Assembly: GCF_002614725.1 (NCBI RefSeq)
Contig: NZ_MRZN01000006.1
Location: 89,288-153,287, forward strand
Source of the DNA: Staphylococcus edaphicus
GTDB taxonomy: Bacteria; Bacillota; Bacilli; Staphylococcales; Staphylococcaceae
Direction: 5' to 3'
DNA length: 64,000 bases
Shown here: positions 26,400-35,472 of the stretch, one piece after another
How positions within the stretch are numbered: the stretch's first letter is position 1
How the letters are laid out: each line of letters begins with the position of its first letter
Program-made: the position numbers and the translations under genes
The notes under the pieces: generated by a model
The model's input: only the letters and a program-made list of their open reading frames with translations
Database searches by the model: none
Told to the model about the DNA's origin: nothing

Positions 26400-27275
26400 T
26401 CATTTTTTATTTGCTTCTGTAATCAGTGTTGAAATATCATCCGTTAAATGGATCGTTCTCTCCCGTATACTTTCAGGTATTCTATAAGCCTTCTTATTCA
26501 TCGTCATAAATAATGCATCGGGATTATGACGGGTCATACGCTGAAATGGATGTTTCACAAATTGCGGTGTTGTATAACCAATACCTATTTCTAAATAGAG
26601 TACTTTTCCTTCTTTATGTTTATCTAAAAATTGATTGTAACGCGATAATTGAGCTCCAAAATCTGCATCTTCCACCATGCCTACTTGTGCCTTGCGTTTA
26701 TTAATTTCCATAGGTGCATCACACTTTGGACAATGCGGTATAAGATCACGTGGTACTTCCATATTTTTTTGTTGTGCTACCATTTGACGAATCGCATCAT
26801 CATCACGATATGTTTGAGCATGACAATGCTGACTACATTGCCATAAGATATATTCCCCTTGTATGTGGAAGACTTTATCTAAATCATAGTTTGCAACTGC
26901 AAACGCATTATCTGCGTTTGTAGTAATGATGTGATAATCTTTGTCTTTCACCATTTCTTTCAAGGCAACATAAGATGCACCAACTGGTTGGTCTAAATAG
27001 TTTAATGCAACAAAACGGCTTTCAAAAGCCCAGTACTCTTGCCAATTATCAAAATGATGCAAACTTGCTTGTAACATATCAAAGAAACCATATTTCTCTA
27101 TGAAGTCCGGAAAATTTTTAGTAAATCTTTCTCCAATGTATGTAAAGCCATCGGATGCAGACATCCCTGCACCGATGCCTATGACAACAGCATCCGCTTC
27201 ATTTAGAGCTTCTGCTAACACATCAGATTGATGGTTATAGGTTGTTGATAAGACTTTCCAAGTTGTTTCAGTCAT
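26400..27275 (-). CDS. SirTM, class M sirtuin protein ADP-ribosyltransferase
   Basis: A 291-residue sirtuin. The NAD loop [19 protein letters not shown] is at residues 34-52. The canonical QNxD is TTNADNAF (N120), and the usual catalytic His of the HG motif is replaced by Gln139 in HIQGEY. That substitution marks SirTMs, which transfer ADP-ribose rather than deacetylate. A zinc ribbon is formed by CSQHC (C147, C151) and CPKC (C182, C185). The known target is lipoylated GcvH-L encoded two genes upstream, a modification linked to the oxidative stress response. The ATG overlaps the macrodomain stop by 8 bp. Confidence 0.93.
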   Translation of the reverse strand: MTETTWKVLSTTYNHQSDVLAEALNEADAVVIGIGAGMSASDGFTYIGERFTKNFPDFIEKYGFFDMLQASLHHFDNWQEYWAFESRFVALNYLDQPVGASYVALKEMVKDKDYHIITTNADNAFAVANYDLDKVFHIQGEYILWQCSQHCHAQTYRDDDAIRQMVAQQKNMEVPRDLIPHCPKCDAPMEINKRKAQVGMVEDADFGAQLSRYNQFLDKHKEGKVLYLEIGIGYTTPQFVKHPFQRMTRHNPDALFMTMNKKAYRIPESIRERTIHLTDDISTLITEANKK

Positions 27276-28053
27276 GTCTTTTCAGTTCCCCCTCATAAAG
27301 TGTTGCATCTGTATCTGTAAACACATTAAATAACACTTTTAAATCAGAATGTTGTGTTTGCTTATACTGTAATATAGTATCAATAGCAATTTTTGATGCT
27401 TCTGCTTGAGGAAAGCCAAACACACCTGTTGAAATACAACAAAAGGCAACGCTTGATAATTGGTACTGATCTGCTATCTCAAGACAGCTATAATATGAGC
27501 GCGCAAGTAAATCACGGTTCATTTGTGAGACGGGTGTTTTTCGTATCTGCGGCCCGACTGTATGAATGACATATTTCGAAGGTAAATTAAAAGCGTCTGT
27601 AATCTTTGCTTTACCAACACCTTCACGTTTGCCTTGTGCTTCAATCAACTTAGCACACGCTAACCTTAATTGAATTCCAGCTTTCGTATGGATAATATTA
27701 TCTATACAATTATGATTTGCTTCGAAGCAGCCTAGTAATTGACTGTTTGCCGCGTTAACGATTGCGTCTACACGTAATGTGGTGATATCACCTTGCCATA
27801 GATAAATGTCATCATTCAAATATGGTGTTAATTCAGAAATATCCGTTACATTTTTCATATTGTATAATTGCAACATCTCGTTCTGAACTTCGATAAAATC
27901 ATCAGAAATAGGGGTCGCCGATCTCACATTGATTAATCCTCTATATATCTCCCAAAGTTCCTCTTCTGTATCAGGTAATTGAACTGGCACACCGCCACCT
28001 TCTTCACGTTGTAAATGCTCAATCAAGTATATTAACCGATCTTTTTGTTGCAT
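27268..28053 (-). CDS. zinc-dependent macrodomain ADP-ribosyl hydrolase
   Basis: A 261-residue macrodomain with the extended N-terminal region of the SirTM-linked subfamily. [20 protein letters not shown] begins the ADP-ribose site (about residues 93-112), followed by the Cys/His-containing [20 protein letters not shown] zinc-binding segment, then [12 protein letters not shown] and [16 protein letters not shown]. It removes ADP-ribose from GcvH-L, opposing SirTM. It starts 2 bp after gcvH-L and overlaps SirTM, so writer, eraser and substrate are made together. Confidence 0.92.
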   Translation of the reverse strand: MQQKDRLIYLIEHLQREEGGGVPVQLPDTEEELWEIYRGLINVRSATPISDDFIEVQNEMLQLYNMKNVTDISELTPYLNDDIYLWQGDITTLRVDAIVNAANSQLLGCFEANHNCIDNIIHTKAGIQLRLACAKLIEAQGKREGVGKAKITDAFNLPSKYVIHTVGPQIRKTPVSQMNRDLLARSYYSCLEIADQYQLSSVAFCCISTGVFGFPQAEASKIAIDTILQYKQTQHSDLKVLFNVFTDTDATLYEGELKRHD

Positions 28054-28055
28054 TA

Positions 28056-28388
28056 TTATGCCTCTGGAAGTGCATTAAATGCTGCTTCATCAACATTTTC
28101 TAATTTAACTAGCCAATTTTCTTCTGGTTTTTCTGAATTTAAAATTGTTGGTTCATCTTCTGCCTTAGTATTACGCTCAACGATTTTACCAGCTAATGGT
28201 GATTGTACATCTAATACAGTTTTAGAAGCTTCAATGCTCACAATTTCATCATCTACTTTGACGTCATCTCCACCCATAAATTCTACATATCCTACTGTAC
28301 CAATGTCGTCTTGTAATTCTGGCGTCATGCTATATACATATTGCGCTCCAATCTTTTCTACCCATAAATAATTCGCTAATTTTTTCAT
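28056..28388 (-). CDS. GcvH-L, GcvH-like lipoyl carrier protein
   Basis: A 110-residue H-protein-like lipoyl domain. The lipoyl lysine is K56 in [20 protein letters not shown], inside the usual beta hairpin. The protein is shorter than true GcvH (about 126 residues), and its neighbours are SirTM, macrodomain and LplA2 rather than glycine cleavage genes. In studied staphylococci and streptococci GcvH-L is lipoylated by LplA2, then ADP-ribosylated by SirTM. A ribosome site AAAGGAAG precedes the ATG. Confidence 0.93.
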   Translation of the reverse strand: MKKLANYLWVEKIGAQYVYSMTPELQDDIGTVGYVEFMGGDDVKVDDEIVSIEASKTVLDVQSPLAGKIVERNTKAEDEPTILNSEKPEENWLVKLENVDEAAFNALPEA

Positions 28389-28413
28389 AATTAACTTCCT
28401 TTCTTATTTAAAA

Positions 28414-29418
28414 TTATATATTCATTTGTGCAATTAGTTCTATTGCTCGACTTCTATTTTCAATGCCTGGTATTAATGGTACTATCATCACTTCATCTGC
28501 TTCAAATGATTTAATCATCTTATCGAGCTGTATTTTAGCATTTTCTTTCGTACCTATCACCATACGCGAACGACTTTGTGTTATCATTTTTTTGTCTTTT
28601 TCTGATAACTGATAATTTCTAGCTGTTTCCACAGATGGCAAACGTTCAAACTCAGCAAACTGTGCCTTACCTAATAGCCAAACGCTTAGTGCATGCGCAA
28701 GCGACTCTGCCTGCACTTCACTATCAGCAACTACTGTAAAGACTGTAATCATTACTTTAGGTTGCATATTGAGCAATGAAGGTTCAAATGCCTCTCTGTA
28801 TGTTTGTACACATGCTGCTGACCTTTGAATAGCAGTTTGATTAGGTAGTAAAAACGTGCCTGACGTATAGCCCATACCTTGTCGTGCTGCCATTTGTGCA
28901 GAAGATACGCTTGTACTTAACAACCACATTTCCGGTACGGATGTTACACTAGGCTGTGCTAACACTTGATTTAAGCGTTGTGCATGGACATCTTCTGTCA
29001 GATAATGTTTTACATCTGTAATAGACTGCGCATAGTCTAAAAAATGTGATTTTGTTTCATTTAATGCCTGTTTCACACTTGGCGTGCCTGCATTATTACC
29101 GATACCCAAATCAACACGCCCAGGGTATAGAGACTCTAACATTCTAAAGTTCTCCGCCACTTTATACGGACTATAATGAGGTAACATGACACCTCCTGAA
29201 CCTAATCGAATATGCTCTGTTTTGCCTAATAGTTGCATCATTAGTAATTCCGGACTCGCACATGCAAATGCAGGTACGTTATGATGCTCTGTTATCCAAA
29301 AGCGTTTATAGCCTAGTTTGTCGGCTAGTTGCGCTAAATATATCGTATCATGTAAAGCTTCTTGTGCCGTTTTACCTTCATCTATTACAGCATAATCTAA
29401 TATGCTAAATTGAACCAT
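28414..29418 (-). CDS. luciferase-like FMN-dependent monooxygenase (LLM)
   Basis: A 334-residue bacterial-luciferase-family protein from the ATG at 29418, chosen for GGAGGTGATT 5 nt upstream; the longer frame from 29460 has no ribosome site. Signatures are YKRFWITEHHNVPAFACASPE, IRLGSGGVMLPHYSPYKVAE and RVDLGIGNNAGTPS. These flavin enzymes use FMNH2 and oxygen on unknown substrates. It is the first gene of the lipoyl/ADP-ribosylation operon (25 bp to gcvH-L), and an LLM in this position is reported in extended SirTM operons. Its link to GcvH-L, perhaps as redox partner, is inference. Confidence 0.9.
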   Translation of the reverse strand: MVQFSILDYAVIDEGKTAQEALHDTIYLAQLADKLGYKRFWITEHHNVPAFACASPELLMMQLLGKTEHIRLGSGGVMLPHYSPYKVAENFRMLESLYPGRVDLGIGNNAGTPSVKQALNETKSHFLDYAQSITDVKHYLTEDVHAQRLNQVLAQPSVTSVPEMWLLSTSVSSAQMAARQGMGYTSGTFLLPNQTAIQRSAACVQTYREAFEPSLLNMQPKVMITVFTVVADSEVQAESLAHALSVWLLGKAQFAEFERLPSVETARNYQLSEKDKKMITQSRSRMVIGTKENAKIQLDKMIKSFEADEVMIVPLIPGIENRSRAIELIAQMNI

Positions 29419-29699
29419 TAAATAATCACCTCCATAACGCCATTGATATACATAAAGCAAGTATACAAAAGTTTAAAAATAACTTAGTTACGCTCACTGA
29501 CACATAATAAATACAATTGACATGTAGCTCATTTTTTAATATCCCACAATTTATTGCCCTCATTCTCTAGAATAACGGATACAAAATATATTTGTTAGAT
29601 TTTGCTTAAAAAATTCATTCATTTTTATTTTATTGACCCTTTTGACATATTAGTGTTAATTTGAAATTACATATTACAACAAAGATCGAGGTTATCGTT

Positions 29700-30935
29700 A
29701 TGAACAAAGATAGTCAGCCACTTTTCAGAGCATTAACGCTTCCAAATGGTATTGTACTAAACAACAGATTCGTATTATCACCTATGACTACAAATTCTTC
29801 TACTAGAGATGGTCATATTACTGAACAAGATTTGCAATATGCCAAACGTCGTTCGCATTCAGCGCCCCTTCAAGTTACCGGTGCTGCCTATATTGAACCC
29901 TATGGTCAATTATTTGAATATGGATTTAGCATTGCGGATGATGACTGCATTCCAGGACTTAAACAATTAGCTTCTGCGATGAAACAAGACGGTAACAAAG
30001 CCATTATACAACTCACACATGCTGGTAGATTTTCTAATCAAGCTATTTTAAATTATGGCCACGTCTATGGTCCAAGCCCCATGTCACTAAATTCACCAAT
30101 AAAGCATGACGTGATCGAAATGTCACAAGAAAAAATTACTTCAGTTGTTAACCAATACGCTGAAGCAACCTCTCGGGCGATTAAGGCTGGGTTCGATGGT
30201 GTGGAAATTTCAGCTGCACAACGCTTATTGATTCAAACTTTTTTCTCAACTTTTTCAAATCAACGCACTGATCAATATGGCTCTCAAAATTTAAAAAATC
30301 GTGCACGTATTGGGATTGAAATATTAAAGGCCGTGCAACAAGTGATTAACGACGAAGCTCCAGAAGACTTTATTTTAGGTTACCGTGCAACACCAGAAGA
30401 AACACGTGGTTCTGATATCGGTTATACGATTGAAGAATTTAATGAACATTTAGATTGGTTGTTGTCTGTAGCAAATATTCAATATCTTGCTATAGCTAGT
30501 TGGGGGCGTCAAATTTATCAGAATAAAGTGCGTTCAGTTGGTCCACATACTGGACAATATGTTAATGAAGTTGTTCATAACTATTTAAATGGTAAGATTC
30601 CCGTTATAGCAAGCGGCGGTATCAATTCTCTAGAGAGTGCAAAAGACGCATTGAAACATGCAGATATGGTAGGCATGTCTTCACCATTTGTTACAGAACC
30701 AGACTTTGTGACGAAATTAGCTAATGACCGTGCTGATATGATTGATTTACACATCTCATTAGATGACATTGAAGCATTAGCAATCCCTTACGCCGCTTTT
30801 AAAGATATTGTGAAAATGATGGATTATGGAGAAGGATTGAAAAAAGAGACGCGTGATGAATTACGTAAACTTGAAAATAACTACGATCAAGTAAACTATC
30901 AACCCGTTGACAGAGATAAGGATTCAGAAACTTAA
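29700..30935 (+). CDS. Old Yellow Enzyme-family NADH:flavin oxidoreductase
   Basis: A 411-residue OYE-like protein from the ATG at 29700, with GAGGT 7 nt upstream; an in-frame TTG at 29661 lacks a site. It shows the (beta/alpha)8 FMN barrel: LPNGIVLNNRFVLSPMTTNS at the start, QLTHAGRFSN, GVEISAAQRLLIQTFFS (in place of the usual GVEIHGAHGYL, so the typical His pair is changed), NRTDQYG-like spacing and PVIASGGINS. It may reduce electrophilic enones or nitro compounds. It diverges from the LLM-SirTM operon, and OYE genes often accompany SirTM operons. Confidence 0.88.
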   Translation: MNKDSQPLFRALTLPNGIVLNNRFVLSPMTTNSSTRDGHITEQDLQYAKRRSHSAPLQVTGAAYIEPYGQLFEYGFSIADDDCIPGLKQLASAMKQDGNKAIIQLTHAGRFSNQAILNYGHVYGPSPMSLNSPIKHDVIEMSQEKITSVVNQYAEATSRAIKAGFDGVEISAAQRLLIQTFFSTFSNQRTDQYGSQNLKNRARIGIEILKAVQQVINDEAPEDFILGYRATPEETRGSDIGYTIEEFNEHLDWLLSVANIQYLAIASWGRQIYQNKVRSVGPHTGQYVNEVVHNYLNGKIPVIASGGINSLESAKDALKHADMVGMSSPFVTEPDFVTKLANDRADMIDLHISLDDIEALAIPYAAFKDIVKMMDYGEGLKKETRDELRKLENNYDQVNYQPVDRDKDSET

Positions 30936-30950
30936 TTGATTGCAACCCTA

Positions 30951-30982
30951 AAAACGACGAAGCCTCTATGCCTCGTCGTTTT
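30951..30982 (+). terminator. terminator of the OYE gene
   Basis: 10-bp stem AAAACGACGA/TCGTCGTTTT followed by T-run. Confidence 0.85.
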
Positions 30983-31027
30983 TTGATTCATTCTCTATTT
31001 ATCTGATTTAAAAATCTTATATTGTTT

Positions 31028-32161
31028 TTACGTTGTTTTAAAAAACGATGCTAATTGTTCAGCCGCATCTTCAGAAAACATCAATTCTAAATTATCTTGC
31101 GATTCTTGAGCGGTTACTTTCGACACTTGATATATTTTTGATTCGTATGATTTAATTGCACGGTCAATATCTTCATGAGACTTTAGTGATTCTGCAAATA
31201 AGTAAGCATCATACAATGCCATATTCACACCTTCGCCTGCAAATGGGCTCATCAAATGTGCAGCATCACCCATCAAAGTCATTGCAGAATGGTGTTGCCA
31301 TTTAAATCCAATAGGTAGCTTATAAATTCTTCTGCATAATACTTCATTATTCATTGCTTCGATATAATAACGCAATTTTTGATCCCATTCACTAAAATCA
31401 GCTAATAATTGCTTTTGTAGTTCTGAAATTGACATTGCTTTGTAGTCATTGAATGTTTGATAGTCCATACGATAAGACACATAAACTTTTATACTACCAT
31501 CACCATTTAATTGTGCCAGTAAAGCTTGATTACCACCCAGTGCCATCATTTTTCCATTTTTATTATATTTTAATAATTCTGGATGTTCGTGTTTAACATC
31601 AGGAATATTTATTTCTATCATCGAAATACCAGTGTAGCTAGGTTCGGTGTCTGTAAGATAATCACGTACTTTAGAAAAGGCACCGTCAGAACCAATGATT
31701 AAATCAAAGCGCTCTGTTTCACCATTGCTAAAGTTAATTTCAACATCTTGTGGTCCATGTTGTATTAATGATTGAAACGTATAACCATACTTAAAATGGT
31801 CAGGTTCAATTTGTTCCTTAATGATGTCACAGAGTTCTCCTCTATCTATTTCAGGACGCTCACCGATACCTTCTGCGTCTTCTTCATAATGAACTGTACC
31901 ATCTTTACCAATAACACGAGTATCTTCACCTTCATAACGTACTAGTGATTTAAATGCTTCATATATTCCCGCTTCTTTTAGCGGTAGTTGTCCTGTATCA
32001 GCGTGAATATCCAATGAACCCCCACGATTTTTATTTATCTCCGGTGATTCTTTTTCAAAAATAGTAAAATTATAACCCTGTTGTTGTAATAGCAACCCTA
32101 GCATTAATCCACCTGGACCGCCTCCAATAATTGCTATGTTTTCAATATTTTTTACAGTCAT
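31028..32161 (-). CDS. FAD-dependent monooxygenase (UbiH/TetX-like)
   Basis: A 377-residue class A flavoprotein hydroxylase. The N-terminal dinucleotide fold is IAIIGGGPGGLMLGLLLQQQ (about residues 8-27), followed by the DG motif LIIGSDGAFSKVRDYL and the second FAD motif LMGDAAHLMSPFAGEGVNMA. Family members hydroxylate aromatic or polyketide compounds; the TetX branch inactivates tetracyclines, but nothing here specifies that substrate. It is 16 bp downstream of a PadR regulator and shares its operator-bearing promoter, so it is probably induced by a small aromatic or drug-like compound. Confidence 0.9.
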   Translation of the reverse strand: MTVKNIENIAIIGGGPGGLMLGLLLQQQGYNFTIFEKESPEINKNRGGSLDIHADTGQLPLKEAGIYEAFKSLVRYEGEDTRVIGKDGTVHYEEDAEGIGERPEIDRGELCDIIKEQIEPDHFKYGYTFQSLIQHGPQDVEINFSNGETERFDLIIGSDGAFSKVRDYLTDTEPSYTGISMIEINIPDVKHEHPELLKYNKNGKMMALGGNQALLAQLNGDGSIKVYVSYRMDYQTFNDYKAMSISELQKQLLADFSEWDQKLRYYIEAMNNEVLCRRIYKLPIGFKWQHHSAMTLMGDAAHLMSPFAGEGVNMALYDAYLFAESLKSHEDIDRAIKSYESKIYQVSKVTAQESQDNLELMFSEDAAEQLASFFKTT

Positions 32162-32177
32162 ACGATACCTTCTTTTA

Positions 32178-32726
32178 TTAATATAATTGCTTTAATTCAT
32201 TTTTAGTTTTTTCAATAAATGCATCAAACTTTTGTTTCTTCTCAGCGTCATTCAATGCTTCTTTATTTTTTTCCATAATTTCTCTGAATAAATCTTGTAA
32301 CTGCGTACGTGCGTCATTCATTGCTTCAAAATCCATATTTTCAAAATGTTCTAATCGCTGTAGCATTTCATCGTTCATATTTTCATTTAAAAATGCATTA
32401 CCTTCTTCTGTGATTGTGTATATCTTTTTCTTGCCGTCCTGAGAAATAGAAACAAAATCTCTATCTTCCAACATTTGTAATATCGGATACACTGATCCAG
32501 GGCTGGGTGAATAAAAACCTTTAAATTGTGCCTCTAAATCCTTAATGATTTGATAACCATGCTTTGATTCGTCTTTAAGCATCTTGAGTATGACAAATTG
32601 TAAGTTACCTTTTTTAAAAAATCTTTCTCTACCTTGTGGACCTCCAAATCTTTCTTGACCTCTACCAAAACCGAATTCAAATCCTTCACGATTTCTCTTT
32701 GTATTATGAAAATGTCTTCTAAACAT
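32178..32726 (-). CDS. PadR-family transcriptional repressor
   Basis: A 182-residue PadR regulator starting at the ATG 32726 (AAAGGTGA 5 nt upstream; an in-frame GTG three codons earlier lies inside that site). After an unusual Arg/Phe/Gly-rich leader (about residues 1-40, GFEFGFGRGQERFGG), the winged helix has FVILKMLKDESKHGYQIIKDLE and GFYSPSPGSVYPILQMLEDR, the PadR core, then a C-terminal dimerisation coil. It heads an operon with the FAD monooxygenase. Three CGATATATCG boxes surround the promoter, so autorepression relieved by a ligand is very likely. Confidence 0.92.
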   Translation of the reverse strand: MFRRHFHNTKRNREGFEFGFGRGQERFGGPQGRERFFKKGNLQFVILKMLKDESKHGYQIIKDLEAQFKGFYSPSPGSVYPILQMLEDRDFVSISQDGKKKIYTITEEGNAFLNENMNDEMLQRLEHFENMDFEAMNDARTQLQDLFREIMEKNKEALNDAEKKQKFDAFIEKTKNELKQLY

Positions 32727-32744
32727 ATAAATCACCTTTCTTCA

Positions 32745-32800
32745 TTTCGATATATCGAAATAATAAGCGATATATCGAAATATGTCAACGATATATCGTT
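32745..32800 (-). promoter_or_regulatory. near-consensus promoter with three palindromic PadR operators
   Basis: Minus-strand -35 TTGACA (32788-32783), 17-bp spacer, -10 TATTAT (32765-32760). The decamer CGATATATCG occurs three times at 32748-32757, 32768-32777 and 32789-32798, start-to-start 20 and 21 bp (two helical turns). Copies sit upstream of the -35, in the spacer, and just after the -10. The first is part of a 16-nt perfect palindrome. Confidence 0.85.
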
Positions 32801-32840
32801 ATACTTTAAAATTTATTTGTATCTAACGTAAAATAAAGAA

Positions 32841-32877
32841 CGACACAATCCCCAATTATACCTTTGGATTTGTGTCG
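32841..32877 (-). terminator. terminator after the ipdC-like gene
   Basis: Stem CGACACAA(T)CC with GGATTTGTGTCG; the minus-strand 3' side is T-rich (TTCTTTATTTTA). Confidence 0.65.
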
Positions 32878-32953
32878 CTCTTATCTTTATTAATTATACT
32901 GCTAATTATCTAATGTATTTTAATTACTGTAATCTTGCATCATTGCAACAATA

Positions 32954-33673
32954 TTAACCATTTTGTTTTGCGAAAGCTTGGCCAATTGCATTTAATTTAT
33001 GTGGCGCATCATGAACACCCATCTTAACTTCAATGAAGTGCATAGTGTCTGGTTGTGCTTCTATTTGGAGTAATACTTTTTGGAACTCTTGACTTGTGTT
33101 TACATCGTGCACCATGACTTCATCTTTTCCACCAAATACGGCAGGCAATAATTTATAATCCCACATCTTAATGTCGTTATACATAGCATTTTCACCATGG
33201 ATTTTGCGTTCTACTGTGTAACCATCATTATTAATCACAAAAATAATAGGTTTAATCTTCTCTCTAATCATTGTTGATATTTCCTGAACAGTAAGCTGTA
33301 ATGATCCATCTCCAATCAACAACAAGTTTCTACGACTTGTATCTGTCATTTGTGTGCCTAAAATAGCTGGTAATGTATAGCCGATAGAACCCCAAAGTGG
33401 TTGTCCAATAAATTTATTGTTATATTTCAATGCTAAATCATACGCACCAAAGAATGATGTGCCTTGTTCAGCTAATATAACATCTTCTTCTCTAATAAAA
33501 TCTTGCATCATTTTGAAATACGTTTCTTGCGTTAACGGCTCATCAGTCAAATCATAATCATGTGCTTTCGGTTGTTTAAATTGTGGAAATTCCTCATTAT
33601 TTACATAGTTAATTGTATTCAATCCGTCTAATAAATCTACCAGTGATACTTCAGTATCTTTCGTTTCATTCAT
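32954..33673 (-). pseudogene. ipdC: C-terminal half of a frameshifted indolepyruvate/2-keto acid decarboxylase
   Basis: A 239-residue frame carrying the TPP-binding part of the enzyme: FGAYDLALKYNNKFIGQPLW, then GDGSLQLTVQEISTMIRE and NNDGYTVE, the Mg/TPP motif. Its apparent ATG (33673) overlaps the stop of the upstream half as ATGA and has no independent ribosome site. Joined to that half it gives about 549 residues, the normal family length. All motifs are intact, so this is a recent single-base change, a sequencing error, or a recoded gene. Confidence 0.85.
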
Positions 33674-34602
33674 TTTAAATGATGATGATTAATCATAACT
33701 ACATCGTCAATATCAAATTGATATGAATAGCCAGCTGTAGCGGAGTCAGTTAATTTTGCACCTATATTTAAGATAGCATCACTTTGATCTACGTAATTTC
33801 TAATATCTTCTTCAGCTAATGATGCATCATAAATCCCCATATAGTAAGGAGATGTTTCATTAAATGCACCTTTACCTAATGAAAGTTGTACAACCGGAAT
33901 TTGAGATCGTTTTACAAACTGTTCAAGCTTTTCATGTAAATTAAAACTATTGATTTCATGCCCGGTAATGATAACTGGTTTATCTGCACTTTGTAATTTA
34001 TCTTTAACCATTGTCATATACTTCGTCACATCTGTCTGTGGTCGTTGTTCAATTTCAAATGGTGTTGCTACATCAATTTCACTATTTGCCACATCAATGG
34101 GTAAATGAATATGCACAGGTCTTTTTTCATAAAGTGCTGCATTGATTACTCTTGGAATTTCACTTTGTGCATTTTCTGGTGTAATGTACGCTTGCGCTGT
34201 AGTAATAGATGCATACATGTTTCTATAGTCATCAAACTTCCCTTCTCCTAGAGAATGATGTACATATTTCCCAGCGTTTTCAACTGCTCTTGTAGGTGCA
34301 CCAGTTATTTGAATCACTGGCACACGCTCAGCGTATGATCCAGCTATACCATTAACGGCACTTAGTTCTCCAACACCAAATGTCGTAACCATTGCGGCTA
34401 TACCTTTCATACGAGCATAACCATCTGCTGCATAACTCGCATTCAACTCATTCGTATTACCAATCCATTTCATGTCGTCTCGGCTAATAATGTCATCTAA
34501 AAATGTTAAATTAAAGTCTCCTGGAACACCAAACACTTTATCTACACCAACATCACTGATACAGTCCATTAAATATTGTCCAACTCTTTTTTTCATTTTC
34601 AT
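33670..34602 (-). pseudogene. ipdC: N-terminal half of a frameshifted indolepyruvate/2-keto acid decarboxylase
   Basis: A 310-residue frame with the N-terminal PYR domain of thiamine-diphosphate decarboxylases: VFGVPGDFNLTFLDDI, the catalytic Glu52 in NTNELNASYAADGYAR, and the His pair H115/H116 in KYVHHSLGEG that marks pyruvate/indolepyruvate decarboxylases. AAAGGGGA precedes the ATG. It ends with INHHHLK and a TGA where intact relatives continue. The stop follows the heptamer T TTA AAA (33679-33673). The enzyme would turn 2-keto acids (indolepyruvate, branched-chain keto acids) into aldehydes. It is preceded by a MarR gene. Confidence 0.87.
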
Positions 34603-34711
34603 TTCCCCTTTCTAACCATCTCAATTACACTACAAATTTAACTCATTCATCACAAAAGGTCAATAAGGTTGACTTATATATTGATAGCGACTTATTGTTT
34701 TAAAAAAAGAA

Positions 34712-34740
34712 AACGATATAGCTCATTACGCTATATCGTT
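34712..34740 (-). terminator. terminator of the MarR gene
   Basis: Perfect 11-bp stem AACGATATAGC/GCTATATCGTT with a T-run on the minus strand. It separates marR from the decarboxylase. Confidence 0.85.
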
Positions 34741-34757
34741 AGTAAGACACTCATTAT

Positions 34758-35219
34758 TTATTTTTTAAAATCATTCTTTAAATATTTCACTTCTTGAAAA
34801 CCAGTACGGTATGAAGCCAATTCTTCCATAATTGCATACCAATCATTACCTACTTTTTTCTGTATATCTTGAAACATATCATTTTGTTTTTTATTTAACT
34901 CTCTAACTAATTTCGTACCTTTATCAGTAGGATATAATACTTTGACACGCTTATCTGTAGCTGTTTGCTTTTCAATGATATAGGCTTCATCTTTTAATTT
35001 TTTTAATGTGGCATGACTACCTTGTTTAGATATTTCTAAACTTTTCAATAAATCTTTAATTGTAATACCAGGTACTTTCTCAATAAAAAATAAAAAACGA
35101 TGATGTTGTCTATTCAGCCCATATTTTTCGATAATTTCATCAGCAGTGTTAATAAATGTTTTATAGGCAAAATAAAACAACAAATTCTCATAATCATTGT
35201 TATTACTATTACTTTCCAT
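34758..35219 (-). CDS. MarR-family transcriptional regulator
   Basis: A 153-residue regulator from the ATG at 35219 (AGAGGA 9 nt upstream; a TTG three codons earlier is less likely). The winged helix shows the HRFLFFIEKVPGITIKDLLKSL and SKQGSHATLKKLKDEAYIIEK segments with the basic wing TATDKRVKVLYPTDKG, flanked by dimerisation helices. MarR proteins usually repress neighbours in response to phenolic or oxidant ligands. It is terminated before ipdC, so its targets may be itself, ipdC or distant genes. Confidence 0.88.
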   Translation of the reverse strand: MESNSNNNDYENLLFYFAYKTFINTADEIIEKYGLNRQHHRFLFFIEKVPGITIKDLLKSLEISKQGSHATLKKLKDEAYIIEKQTATDKRVKVLYPTDKGTKLVRELNKKQNDMFQDIQKKVGNDWYAIMEELASYRTGFQEVKYLKNDFKK

Positions 35220-35271
35220 TACACACAATCCTCTGTTTCTTATTTTAATACAATTTTATTAGCTGTAATCC

Positions 35272-35300
35272 ATGAGCATTCTCCATACGCATATTGCTCA
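35272..35300 (-). promoter_or_regulatory. candidate MarR operator
   Basis: An inverted repeat, ATGAGCA (35272-35278) and TGCTCA (35295-35300), upstream of marR and just downstream of a TATAAT on the minus strand (within 35310-35325). Weak evidence: short arms, wide spacer. Confidence 0.3.
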
Positions 35301-35472
35301 CTATTTTCTTTATTATAACAGTTCTAATGCCAAGGATTGTCTAATTTTTATATATTAACTGTTGAGATGTTTAATTGATAACAAATGATTGCTTTCTTAT
35401 TTACTCATTTTTCTAAAATGCTTACGCCCTTAAATGTGACTTCTTATTGAGTACCCATTCATTTTTCAATAG

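Noticed and set aside
31028..32161. Calling the FAD monooxygenase a tetracycline-inactivating TetX
   Set aside because: Only the shared class A flavoprotein motifs are visible; nothing in the sequence that I can read fixes the substrate.
33670..33673. The two decarboxylase halves as two real, coupled genes (ATGA overlap)
   Set aside because: Together they equal one normal-length enzyme, neither half is a known stand-alone protein, and the second lacks its own ribosome site.
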